DNA of 64,000 nt, taken from positions 54,314 to 118,313 of the forward strand of contig JAGTJM010000087.1 of the NCBI GenBank assembly GCA_020747015.1, given 5' to 3'. Positions 1-10,579 of this stretch are shown piece by piece. The notes below the pieces were generated by a model. It saw nothing but the letters and a program-made list of their open reading frames with translations. It ran no database searches and was not told where the DNA came from. This stretch comes from Pyrenochaeta sp. MPI-SDFR-AT-0127. Lineage: Eukaryota > Ascomycota > Dothideomycetes > Pleosporales > Cucurbitariaceae. Position 1 is the stretch's first letter, and every line of letters begins with the position of its first letter. Position numbers and translations under genes: made by a program.

Positions 1-748
1 TGTGATACTTTGATACGGATGTAAAAATAATGTGCGTGTTAACACAAGAGCAAAGTGCTGTTTATATGTTGCTTCTGCCTCGACTAAAACACAAACGCCT
101 CTTACCTCATATTTTCACCAAAATGATCTCGGCTGCGCCATCGTGGTTTCATCACAGGAGATTCCGTATACATTTGTCACTTAAACACTTGCCAGCGAAT
201 GGATCCACGAATCCAGTTTCTACGCGCCTACGAAGAGGTGGGGGCCTAATAACTCTCTCTTCGGTCTTATACTTAGCGCTTAATTAACCCTCATGGGGAA
301 ATCAGGTTGCTACATCTGCATCCCCGTGAAGCAGTGGGGATTGCTGGCGGTTATAGTCACTTATTTTACTTGTGACGGAAGCGCAAATTTCATTACTAGG
401 ACCAGTAAGGCGAAGTCAAAATCCAAAGACGCCGGCCTTTACATAGGATGTTCAACACTCAATCGTTTACAGTCAAGCATCAAGATTACATGGTTACGGC
501 ACAGCCAGATGGAATCACGTGGGTCTTGGTCAGTGCGCGAGCTAGGACTTTCGTGTTTGCGAGACTCTCAGAAGACTTTAAGCGCCGACACGTAGCTACA
601 CTCCATCGCGCTTAGGCCTGTTGTTTACCACATCCTTCCGTTGCGCGCGGGTAGAGAACTTTGCTGAAGTAAGCCCACTTAGATAGAGCCTTCGGCACGA
701 GCACCTGCGACAACTACGTGTGGCTTCTTTATTACGCTAGCACCTACC
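1..748. other. Left flank, no gene seen
   Basis: Only short open frames without recognisable motifs or convincing splice-site series are present on either strand. It may hold the promoter and 5' leader of the phosphotransferase-like gene that starts at 749. I see no RNA gene or repeat in it. Confidence 0.5.
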
Positions 749-2789
749 ATGTTATTGGGGCTATTTACAATTCGGCCTCGAATAAGTTGTTTGCTGACCC
801 CCACTCATTCATGCCGCAATAAAATTTCAGACATGAAGTTCTCATCATCCATACACCCTGGCAAAGCGCCATCCACTTTCCAAATACCGCCACTATTTGC
901 AGAAACAGCTCGAGGCGAAGGTGAGTTCGACTCTCACCCAACCTCAAACAATCACTATCTGACCGAGGTTAGAAAGTATCTCTGAAAAGGACTTATATCG
1001 CTACACACGTCAACGGTGGTTGTAAGATACATGTCAAATCGTCTTGCGCCACACCAAACAAGTACTTACATTGAGATTACTAGAAGTAATGAACAAAACG
1101 AGCTGGCGAAGCGCTATCTCAAGTTCGATCTGGCTCGTCTTGTAGAAGCTGCTGTTAGCGTTTGCAAGACAGCCCAACGTTGTAAGTACGTGGCACCAAG
1201 AATAGACATGTATACCAGCTCAGTTCGCAAACAGGTACCAAAATTCTGAAGCTCGTTGAGGGCCTACACAACAAAGTTTTCGTTCTTACTATGGACAACG
1301 GCATGGAGGTCGTCGCAAAACTTCCGAACCCAAATGCTGGGCCTGCCCGTTACACAACGGCTTCTGAAGTCGCCACCCGGACCATGGTATGCATTCCGCT
1401 GGCTCAAGAGTATGAAAAGACTAATGACGTTAGCTTCGAGATATATTTTCTGTCCCAGTCCCTCGCGTGCTTTCGTGGTCTTCTGACGCCGCAAATAGCC
1501 CAGTCCAAGCCGAGTACATCCTAGAGGAAAAGGCACAAGGTGTTCGTCTTGGGGCTCTATGGCTCAATCTGCCGTGGAGAACAAAGTTATCGATTGTTGA
1601 GCAGGTCGTTGATATTGATTCTTCACTGACTGCCCTTCAATTTGAGTCGCATGGCAGTATTTATTTTAAAGAGGACCTTCAACGGCTGAGCGGCAATGCA
1701 GAAACTGTCAAATTCACTACAGATCAGCCAGGGTTGAATCTCGACCCATACGCTATGGGACCCTTGACTAAAGCTGAGCTATGGGTTAGCGGACGAGAGC
1801 AAATGAACCTTGATAGAGGCCCGTGTGAGTTACAGGCGACAACAAGGACTGGTGTTTAATGCTAACACGAACTAGGGAAGGATACTAAGGCATATGTACA
1901 AGACTTAGGGGCCAATGAAACGGCATGGATCCAAAGATATGCAAAACCTCGCATGAACTATTTCTCGTCACTAGAAAATCCGGAACAACCCAGCCACGCA
2001 CTCGATTTACTTGCTAAGTACCAGCGACTTGCTCCATTCTTGACACGCCCTGCCAATATATCCGCCACTGCCAATGTTCTGTGGCATCCTGATCTCCATC
2101 TTGACAACGTCTTTGTCGACCCCATCACGCACAAAATCACAAGCATTATAGATTGGCAGTCTGCGATGTCAGCCCCGCTCTTCTTACAGTCGGGTGTTCA
2201 TCGTGCGTTTAGACATTACAAGAGTGTTCGCGAAGGCTGGGTTATGCCAGAAAAGCCGGCAGATTTTGACACATTACCTCCTGACGAACAAGTGCGAATC
2301 GACCAGGACATAGAGAGCGAAACAATCCATAAATACTATGAACTACAGACTATGAAGCGGGCGCCACACCACTGGGACTATCTCCAGCGACCCAAAGTGG
2401 CGATGCTGAGAAAACCAGTCTGGCTTGTAACCGGCGCATGGGAGAACAGAGATCTATTTTTTCTTCGCGATTCTATCATTTCACTTTTTTCCAGATGGAA
2501 TGAATTATTCGGAGAGGACGTGCAATGCCCAATCACGTTCTCAGCGGAAGAGTTAGATCAGCATGCGCGAGAAGAAGAGAACGTCGATGGCTTAGGAAAA
2601 ATGCTCTCCCTATTCCGAGATCAAGGAGTCCTACCAGCCGATGGTATGGTGCAACCGGAGGATTATGACATTGCAGTTGAGAATTGCCGCAAGTACAAGA
2701 AGATCTTTTTGGATGCAGCTCAGACTCAGGATGAACGGTATCTATACTCTAAGATATGGCCATATCAGGATGTATGTGATGACATCTAG
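749..2789 (+). CDS. AIM9/APH-like phosphotransferase-fold protein
   Basis: Six exons fit: 749-920, 973-1021, 1084-1181, 1235-1386, 1434-1824, 1876-2789 (591 aa). The five introns are 47-62 nt with GT..AG ends, and the protein reads smoothly across each join (DLYRYTRQRWL, ASEVAT, VPRVLSWSSDA, DRGPW). These are typical of fungal proteins related to yeast Aim9 with an aminoglycoside-phosphotransferase (protein-kinase-like) fold. The catalytic loop HPDLHLDN (near residue 357) and the downstream metal-binding IIDWQ are intact, so a small-molecule or protein kinase activity is possible; the substrate is unknown. The first 35 residues are rich in Arg/Ser/Thr/Cys with no acidic residue until about residue 28, consistent with a mitochondrial presequence, as expected for this family. 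An in-frame ATG at 833 is the alternative start and would remove that presequence. Exon structure is inferred; family assignment is firm. Confidence 0.82.
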
Positions 2790-3411
2790 CATACTTTCAG
2801 TTTGCACATTGTAAAAGGGATAAAAGCGGGCGCGGATTCCCTGTTAAAAATCGGCCATGGCCCTAGTCATCGATGATTACACGTTCTATAATTTAGCATT
2901 GAGATTGTCTGGATACTACGAAGGCTTACACTGACACTATCTGTCAGGACCTCAGTTTACTTGTAGGGGACGATATGGTCATTGTAGGGAGGAATAGATA
3001 TATTGCAGTGGAAGTTAGACGAATCGCTGCCCGACCCTCGAGAGGGCGGCCGCTCTACTTATGGGGGGCGCCCCCTGGCCCAGATTGGCTCAAGGGGGCG
3101 CGCCTTAGTGTAGTTCCAAACACTATCTTTCATGTGATCGCCGCATGGACCATGACAAACACGAAGCGATTTACGTGCTTTGAGGCAACGATAGAACCGC
3201 AACACGTTGTTTGGAGCAGACTGAACAGACGATTGACCTTCCTCTCTTCAGTGCTCAAGATAATTACTCTGTTGCATTTTCTCCAAAATTTCGACGGAGT
3301 GTATGATTGCATCTTGAACACAGGCTACGACAATACCATGAATTTATACTTAGGTTTGAATTGTTTGAAAGTTGGCTATAGTAATTAAAGGTTGTATATA
3401 AACTATTAGTT
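2790..3411. other. Intergenic, contains a GC-rich palindromic patch
   Basis: This lies between the convergent phosphotransferase-like and GMC oxidoreductase genes and has no supported gene. Most of it is of ordinary composition. A short GC-rich patch at about 3031-3107 stands out: a hairpin at 3035-3046 (CCCTC/GAGGG) and a 12-bp perfect palindrome at 3064-3075 (GGGGGCGCCCCC). Confidence 0.5.
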
Positions 3412-5285
3412 CTACTTGTACGCTTTAATGATCATCTCCGCAGCCCTCTCTGCGATACCGTACACAAGTGTTTGAATGTGTGCACTTGGGAGCAGAGGAA
3501 TAATACTTGCGTCGACCACTCTCAATCTCTTGATTCCATAAACCTTCAGGTTTGAATCAACGACACCTCCGTCTTTCTCTGGGAGCAGAGCAGCAGTTCC
3601 AATAGGATGGAAAATACTCAAAGTATTAGCCAAGGCATACTTCTTCCAATCTTCATCAGTCTGGACAGCGTTGCCGGGTTCATACTCCTCAGTCCAAATG
3701 TCACTCATTGGCTTGGAGGTAGCAATCGTGCGGAGAAACTTTGCCAGGTTGGTGGCAGCCTGGAGGTCGTATGGGTGAGATAAGTAGTTCGGGTTGATGA
3801 GAGGCTTGTCGTTAATGTTCGCCGAGCCAATATGCACGTTTCCTTTGCTGAGAGGGTGCTGAACGACACCTATCAGGGCGAAGGTGCCGATACCAAACAG
3901 TGGAGAGGTAGCCGCAGGGTAGCCCTTGACACCAGTGTAACCGTCGGAAAAGATGACTTCGAGTTGGGGTACGGTGGCACTAAGAGCGGGAGAAAAGTAG
4001 CTCTTCTTGACCTTGTCAATAGGTGAGGTTAGGCTACTATCACCTTCGACAAGGGAGCGAAGCTTAGCAGCGATGTCCTTGGAGACAGTGGTCCAGGGGA
4101 AATAGGCGTATCCGCTAGCAGTGTAGTCATATAATGACACGCCGCCAGCATTGTACAAGGCAAGTTCCACGGCAGCGCGAGTGGTGTTTCTAAGAACATC
4201 GAATGATGGAAACTCCGGTTTGAGTTGATAAGAGCTCTGAATACGAATATGATCCTGAAGATTCTCGCCCACGGAGGGAAGGTTCCTGACGACTGGAATT
4301 CCAAATTTCTTCAGGGTTGTAGCATTTCCAACACCAGAAAGCTCAAGGATGCCAGGGGTTTGCAACGAGCCGGCAGAGAGAATCACCTCTTTCTTGGCTT
4401 TGATGACAGTGCCGTCCTCTAGAGTAACACCAACAGCAGTCTTTCCCTTGAAGTTAATTTTCGCTACCCTGGTCTCCATCTTCAAAACAAGATTGTCCTT
4501 GGTGAGTTTGAGGTACTCCGGCGCATAGGAGCGAACATATTTGGGGCTGACGTTGCTTGGTTGAGTAGAGACGCCGATAGGTTTGCCGTTGAGAGACTCC
4601 CTGTTAGTAGGGAGGCCGAGGTTATTCAGCGTTGGAATCCACGTAAACTGATGGATAGGGAAGATTCGGTTGATGAGGGTCCGAATGGGTCCTGTCTTGC
4701 CGACACCTTGCGTGCCATACGCAGGTGAGGGCAGGAAGGTCTCTGCCTTCAACATGGCAGAGTACAAGTTCTTCCAGTTCCATCCCTTATTACCCAATTT
4801 TTCCCAGGCATCCAGTTCAGCAATGGAGGTGCGATCCCATGTCATGAGATTGAGTGCAGAGCTCCCTCCAAGGACTTTGCCGCGGGGTTGCGTGAAAGTC
4901 CTGTTGTTAGCACTGGGTTGTGCGACTGTGGTGAGATTCCAGTCATACTTTCCCCCAAGTGTTGAGCCTTTGCGCCCTGGAATGAAGATACCTGGCTCCT
5001 GACGACCATCTGGCCCTGCTTCAATGACGAGCACGCTGTGATTTGGTAGGCCGATGCTGATGCGAGAAGCCACAGCGAGACCAGCGGTTCCACCCCCAAT
5101 GATGATCTGAAAGAATGGTCAGAGGCCATATAAAAGACAAAATTCGTCACCAAATTCCATGAGTGATGACTTACGAAATCGTATGAGTTGGAGTTGACAG
5201 ACTCCGCGCTCTCACGTTTGATAGCTGTCGCACTGGTGTATCCCAGGAGGCTGGGTACGACGAATGTCAAAGCCCAGAACCTCAT
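3412..5285 (-). CDS. Secreted GMC-family FAD oxidoreductase
   Basis: Two exons on the minus strand, 5285-5175 and 5106-3412, split by a 68-nt GTAAGT..CAG intron, give 601 aa, the usual family length. The product starts with a hydrophobic signal peptide (MRFWALTFVVPSLLGYTSA). The FAD-binding IIIGGGTAGLA motif follows from residue 38, then the two glucose-methanol-choline signatures (GKVLGGSSALN and SAGSLQTPGILELSGVG). The active-site pair is His537 (HPIGT) and His580 (SAHIQ). Both catalytic histidines are present, as in aryl-alcohol oxidases and related enzymes, so it should be an active extracellular alcohol or sugar oxidase/dehydrogenase; the substrate cannot be read from the sequence. The gene diverges from the rhodopsin-like gene across about 1 kb. 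Its leader appears to carry an intron (5297-5379) and a short uORF whose stop overlaps this start codon. Confidence 0.92.
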
Positions 5286-5400
5286 CTTTTCGCTGGCTGA
5301 AACAGAAATTAAATTTGAGCAGGGCAACGCATGCAGGAGCGAAGGAGGTGAGAACTGAGAAAGCGTTGGGCAGACGTACCTCGTGGTATTCGTATTGCAT
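5282..5400 (-). promoter_or_regulatory. Possible uORF overlapping the GMC start codon
   Basis: In the proposed spliced leader (intron 5379-5297, GTACGT..CAG) an upstream ATG at 5400 encodes MQYEYHEPAKR. It terminates in a TGA that overlaps the GMC oxidoreductase ATG as ATGA (5285-5282). Such an arrangement permits termination-reinitiation coupling. If the intron is retained, the same upstream ATG opens a 62-codon frame that runs past the main start. The leader splice is inferred from consensus only. Confidence 0.4.
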
Positions 5401-6353
5401 AGTGGAGTACAGCTTATCCCTGAAAGTCGGAGCTAGCGAGTTTCCAGATTAATATCCGACGCGATCCCTGAGCTTGAATATCCCAAGAACGAAGGGCAGC
5501 GGATCTTTGCCGCATTGAAGAGCGACAGGGCCATCTTCGGAGCCCTGCGCAAGCGACGGCACGGGTCGTTATTGACAACTGACAGTGCGCCTCTGACTTC
5601 CAGAAGCCACTCGTAAAAGAAGATGCCTCGCTAGCTACTTACCAATCAATGAAGAGCATATTCCTTTTGGCATTGGCTTGACCATCGCCGCCTGACTCAT
5701 ACAAAAGGCATTATGCACAGGATTTCACGAAAACAGCAAAATCTTCAGCTGCGCCGTAGCTATCAATTTGGTGCGTCAGGGCGTGGGTATGTTTAACGCA
5801 ACCAATCTTAGGTATCGCTCAGAATGGTAGAATCTGGCTTGCAGGTTTCATTTCATGCCTCAAAGGTACAAAGGGTGCAGCCATTCTGCCTAAATGCATG
5901 ATGGAAGGTCGGCTTTGGTTCATTGGCTTACGGGTCCGCGTCCTGTCTTCACTGGACCATTTGCCAGGCCTGGCCCTGAATTTTGACAAGGGTATATCTG
6001 CCAAGCAGAGGCAAGCACTAAGACCGGCATGCTTGCCGAGAGCCGGGACACAGGAACGCCAACGCTGGCCCACAGTAAAGCCGGACGGCCAAAAGCCGGT
6101 CCGATAACTGCTTCCTTCGCGCCGCCATGCATCAAGTCTGAACGTAACAGCAGTGATGAGTTTGTTGCATGGGGGTTTGTGTCGGGATACGATGCCCCGC
6201 GTTAAGGTTTTCTGATCACCACATGTTGCTGATTTATATGCCCCTAAGGCCAGACACCCTGGACATAACAAAAGCCAGTTTGCATTATCTCTATTCTTTT
6301 CTAGGCTGTTTTACAGTGTGTACATCGTGTATTCGTAACTCCAGGTATCTTCA
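5401..6353. other. Divergent promoter region
   Basis: About 1 kb separates the start of the GMC oxidoreductase gene from the start of the rhodopsin-like gene. Open frames here exist on both strands but show no family motif, and I support none. It probably holds both promoters. A TATA-like TTTATATG lies near 6233, about 120 nt before the rhodopsin-like ATG. Confidence 0.4.
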
Positions 6354-7582
6354 ATGGCGACAGTGGTACCACCTAATCCACTACCTCCCGATGAGTCTGT
6401 GGGCCACATCCTACTCGTTCTCACATGCACTTTGACAGCCTTCACAATCATCACAACAGTGCTACGGCTTTGGGCGCGATGGGGACGTCATGCACTTGGT
6501 TGGGTTCGTACAATCTCTTCCGAATGTCTCTCAGATTGCGCTAACATCGACAGGATGACTACGCTATTATGGTTTGTTGTCTTCTTGCCATGGCGCGAAC
6601 TTCGATTCAGATTGAGTCTGTAAAACACGGAAATGGGCGTCATCGGTGGTACCTTTCGCCAGCCGAGTACCAATATGTCAACTTCTTGTCATGGTTGACG
6701 CAAATATTTCTCTTCTCCAACATCGGGTTGTTGAAATGCAGCATCTGCATGCTGATATTACGCATCAAGAATGAGAGGGTCTTGCGATACTGCCTCTATA
6801 CAATGATGGCTGGACTGGTTCTGACCAATCTGGAACCCATCTTCGTACTTCTCGCGCAGTGCAATCCGATCAAAAAGTCTTGGAGACCAGCAACACCAGG
6901 AAGATGCTGGCCAACTCAGGTCAGGATCTACTCCATCTATGTTCAAGTTGGTAAGTTCTGGCAAGTTCAGTACCACAATAGGCGGGCAACTAATGTTAAT
7001 GTAGCGTATTCTGTCGTCACTGACCTAATATGCGCACTTCTTCCCATTGTCGTGCTGTGGAAAATCAAGATCTCTCTTAAGACCAAGATCGGTGTCTGCG
7101 GTCTCATGTCCTTAGGTCTTATAGCCACTGCAGTCGCCATTGTTCGTGCCTCGTCGCTAGGGATTAAAACCGCGGATCTTTCGTACGACTATGCCATCGC
7201 CGCCATCTGGGCTAATACGGAACTGCATCTCGGCATCATCGCAACAAACCTCGCCCTCAGTAGGATGATTTGGGGTTACTTTTGGGGCGGCGCAAAGTCA
7301 ATGTCAACGAATAACACACCGCGATATGGAACCGGGACCAACCTAAGCAAAAACAGGAGCGGTTATGTGCGAAGCAGCGATCGTAGTCCGTACAAGGAGG
7401 AAGGTCTCGACACAAGGGCAAGCCTGGACAATCTAAGTCAGGCGAGCCAGATTCCACTTGATCCAATTATCAAGAAGACTACGAGTGTACACATTTCATC
7501 CGGTCCATTTCAGGATTCCAAGCCCTCAAAAGAGACACTTTCTGACTGGAGCTTTCATGGAAAGCCAGGTGGTCCTTTATAA
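6354..7582 (+). CDS. Rhodopsin-domain (Pth11/SAT4-like) membrane protein
   Basis: Three exons fit, 6354-6503, 6554-6950 and 7005-7582, giving 374 aa. The splice at 6503/6554 restores the family hallmark LGWDDYAIM. The second intron (54 nt, GTAAGT..TAG) is in frame and stop-free, so retention would simply add 18 residues. The product has seven hydrophobic helices, then a Ser/Asn/Lys-rich cytoplasmic tail from roughly residue 280, matching the fungal 'rhodopsin domain' family (Pth11-type GPCR-like proteins, SAT4 group). No CFEM domain precedes the helices. Family members are expanded in plant-associated fungi and are thought to be surface receptors, but the ligand is unknown. The first donor (GTTCGT) is weak, but the protein continuity supports it. 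Confidence 0.85.
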
Positions 7583-10579
7583 AGTCCACTCGATTCATTT
7601 GGCGGCATTGACTTTGGAACGGTATCACGTTTATGACTTGTTTTTCAGTTCACCTTGATAGCGTTCAAGTATCTGTAAGCCCCTTTTACTGCATCAGGAT
7701 CTCATCATTTCCAGGCGGCTCTCCATTTTGACATTTTGGTATTTGTAATCTATATTTACCGTGACGATGATAAATGTAAGGCCCTGTACACAGGCAGCCA
7801 AGAATATTTGATCAAATATTCGGATTGACTAGACTTCTCTCGAATGTCCATCAGCATTGTGGTCTATGAGATCGTAGCTACAGAACTTTTCAGCCAGGGC
7901 AAGGTGCGCTGCTATGGTTCGGAGCATCATAATCAGGCTGATAGCGTGATTCCTCGGGTGGCTTCGTACGGAACAGGGTGCCGTTACAGCCATTTCCGCC
8001 CCTAGGCCAATATCCTGAGTCAACGGGAAATGCCTTCGACGCCCCAACCCATCGGCTACAGGGTGCCGCCTCAAGCCACAAAGATTCACTACGTCGAACA
8101 GTCTGCAACCGAACGCTCGGTCTCACTTAGTTACCATCACTCATCCGTGCCATTTAGACATTAGAGTCATAGCTGAGGATCAAGAAACAGCTGCGCATGC
8201 ATGCTCTGAAGTACAGCGCTGGAGATGTGGAGAAATGCACAACGTCGGCACGCCTTCGGTGAGACCCGCATGAAATCCTGTCGGCGCATCCCATTCTGGA
8301 CAGCGGCTGCGACTGAGTAAGGAGACAATCAGATCTGCCGACAATCAGAGCTGACATGGATTAAAGGTTAAAGATAACTCTTAGTGGTGGAAGATGCGTG
8401 CTGGCATTGCTTCCTGAATACAAAGACGAAACCCCAGAGAGTTTACCTTGAGTTAGAATCCTTTTCCGAAATATTACTCTGCAGCACACACTTGCCCCTA
8501 ATTGCACTGTGTCGCGAAAATTTAGTTCAACCCTATGTTCTTCTCCTTTTCAACGGCATTCTCAAAAGGCATGCTCTCGTAACGGACAACGGGTGACTCC
8601 AAAACCATTCCAGCGATCATATAATAGAATGCGACAGACAGCCATTGTATGTTGGGGTTAAGCAATACTTTCGCGAGAATAGTAATAAGCATGAGAGACG
8701 ATAGATGTCTTTCGGAAAACTCCACTAGATCCAAACCTTTAACAGAAAAGTTGCAATTTTCTCGCGCAATTTGCTTACGTCAATCCACAACCCATTCACC
8801 AGAGACTACACTAATCGATAGAAACGCGAGCCCCAGTAGTGGACAATAAGGTGCGCTCCCCATTGGTTGTTCGTGAGCTCACCAATATCGTCAACGGTGG
8901 TTCAACACCAACCTACTCAGACAGCCCTATCGCCTTGGGTTAGGAACCGATCTGTGTTGGCAACAAACCATGCCTTAGTTGCACAGCAATCGCCTTCGAA
9001 TCTAATTTTAGGTAGTGCTTTGGCTACAGCTTGCCCTTGCTCTTTTGTGGTTCAACAGGCTAACTATTGACACAATAACATCAATCAACGCTACGTTAGA
9101 ACCCCAGTACTTGTACTAACACGGATACTAGATTTTGAAACAATATTGGGTTCAGAGAGAGGCCTTGATGGCATGCTTGACGAAGACGTGGGGGATAATG
9201 CATTGGGGAGATAGGCGTATCAGAAGCTGAGCTTGATGCAAATTCGCCGACGGTTGCCAGCATAATCTTCAATTGGGCCATTCGAGCAGCAACTTACAGC
9301 CCTCTTGCGCGTCGTAATATATGTGTCATATGTGCATTTCTGAGATAATCCGTAGTCGATGTATCCGAGATAATTAGCTTATGGTTGAATCAATCCCCGT
9401 GCAGCAAGCTCATTGAAACAGATTCTCTTTAAGGCAACATAGCATGTTACATTTCGGATTATTATGTGCTTCACAACTGGAGGCTGTCAATGTGGCGCCA
9501 GTTGGGTACAACATTTGGGTTTGAAAAAGCCCGTTCGGTGTGCAGATATCGTTGGCAATGCTCTTCGCAACGGCGTAATGGTTCGTATCGCGGTATGTAG
9601 AGAAGCTCCACGATATCTGATTACATGGCGGAACGGAATGTTCCTGCATTCCCGACCCTAAGGTCCTATAGCAAGGTATTTCATACGCCTATTGAATGAC
9701 GGCAGACTTACCAAGCGAGTTAGGAAAGACAAGGCTGAGGAGGAGAGAGCTGGACAGTCAATTGATGTGTGCCACTGTGGGAGGACTTAAGTACTCGATA
9801 ATGATGACGTTCGTCACGTAAACTAGCCTTATTGGGACGCTACATCCTAGTTGCCTTTAGCCTTCGGACGAGATCGTTACCTTTGAATGCTAATGTCCCT
9901 ACATATTTCGGTGGGTGGCCTAGACGCTCGAGTAAACAAGCGCCTTCGGTGAGTATATCTCCCACCCGTGTAAGCCTTTGTGATGAAATAGAAATATCTG
10001 TTAACATACTTTGCTTACCGTAGTTATCTTTCGAAAGAAATCTTTTGCGAGATATGACTTATACATTCTGGATGTTTACATCACATCGCTGTTGGTGTGG
10101 AGAATAGTTGCGCGATGGTTGACTGGGGTTAGGAGAAGCTAAGTATGGCAAGAAGGCAGGCGCAGCCGAAGGCACCAACACCCAGACTCTTTCTCAGCCT
10201 TGCGACACTCTCGCCTCGCATGTGCCAATCGATTTCCGGATATGATCAGCATGTTCGCCTCTCGGTCAGCCTTGTGCTCATAGACACTTGCCGATCCTGT
10301 TGATAGCCAATCACATGAGCGAGCCGCTTCGAAGTCGGGGTAAGGTTGTGCACAGCCACTGCCAACCTGGCATGCGCCAACGCATTGTCTATCAGCCTGA
10401 CGCGATTTCTTGCTCGTGCCGGCACTGAACATCGTATAATACCCGACATACCTCTATGCTGGAAACGTATTTACGCAGCGGCAAAATTCCATAGACTGTC
10501 CATTAGACCCTTGGTGGCTATTACTGGTGGACCCGATAACCTTGAACGGAATCGTCTGGACGACTAGGTTGAGCTCATC
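7583..10579. other. Gene-poor 3-kb stretch
   Basis: No gene can be supported. The most protein-like fragment is on the minus strand at 8734-8522: about 70 codons with a hydrophobic segment followed by a charged tail. It sits behind an intron-like GTAAGC..AAAG sequence, and could be a relic or terminal exon of a membrane protein that I do not recognise. Other frames (7829-8126, 9410-9661, 10139-10449) have no motif. Confidence 0.45.

Noticed and set aside
919..938. A tRNA T-arm look-alike (GTGAG-TTCGACT-CTCAC)
   Set aside because: No matching acceptor-stem half or anticodon arm lies upstream, and the sequence falls on a donor site that joins the phosphotransferase-like exons in frame.
2975..3388. 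A 137-codon open frame
   Set aside because: It spans the GC-rich palindromic patch, has no motif and no plausible promoter or splice context.
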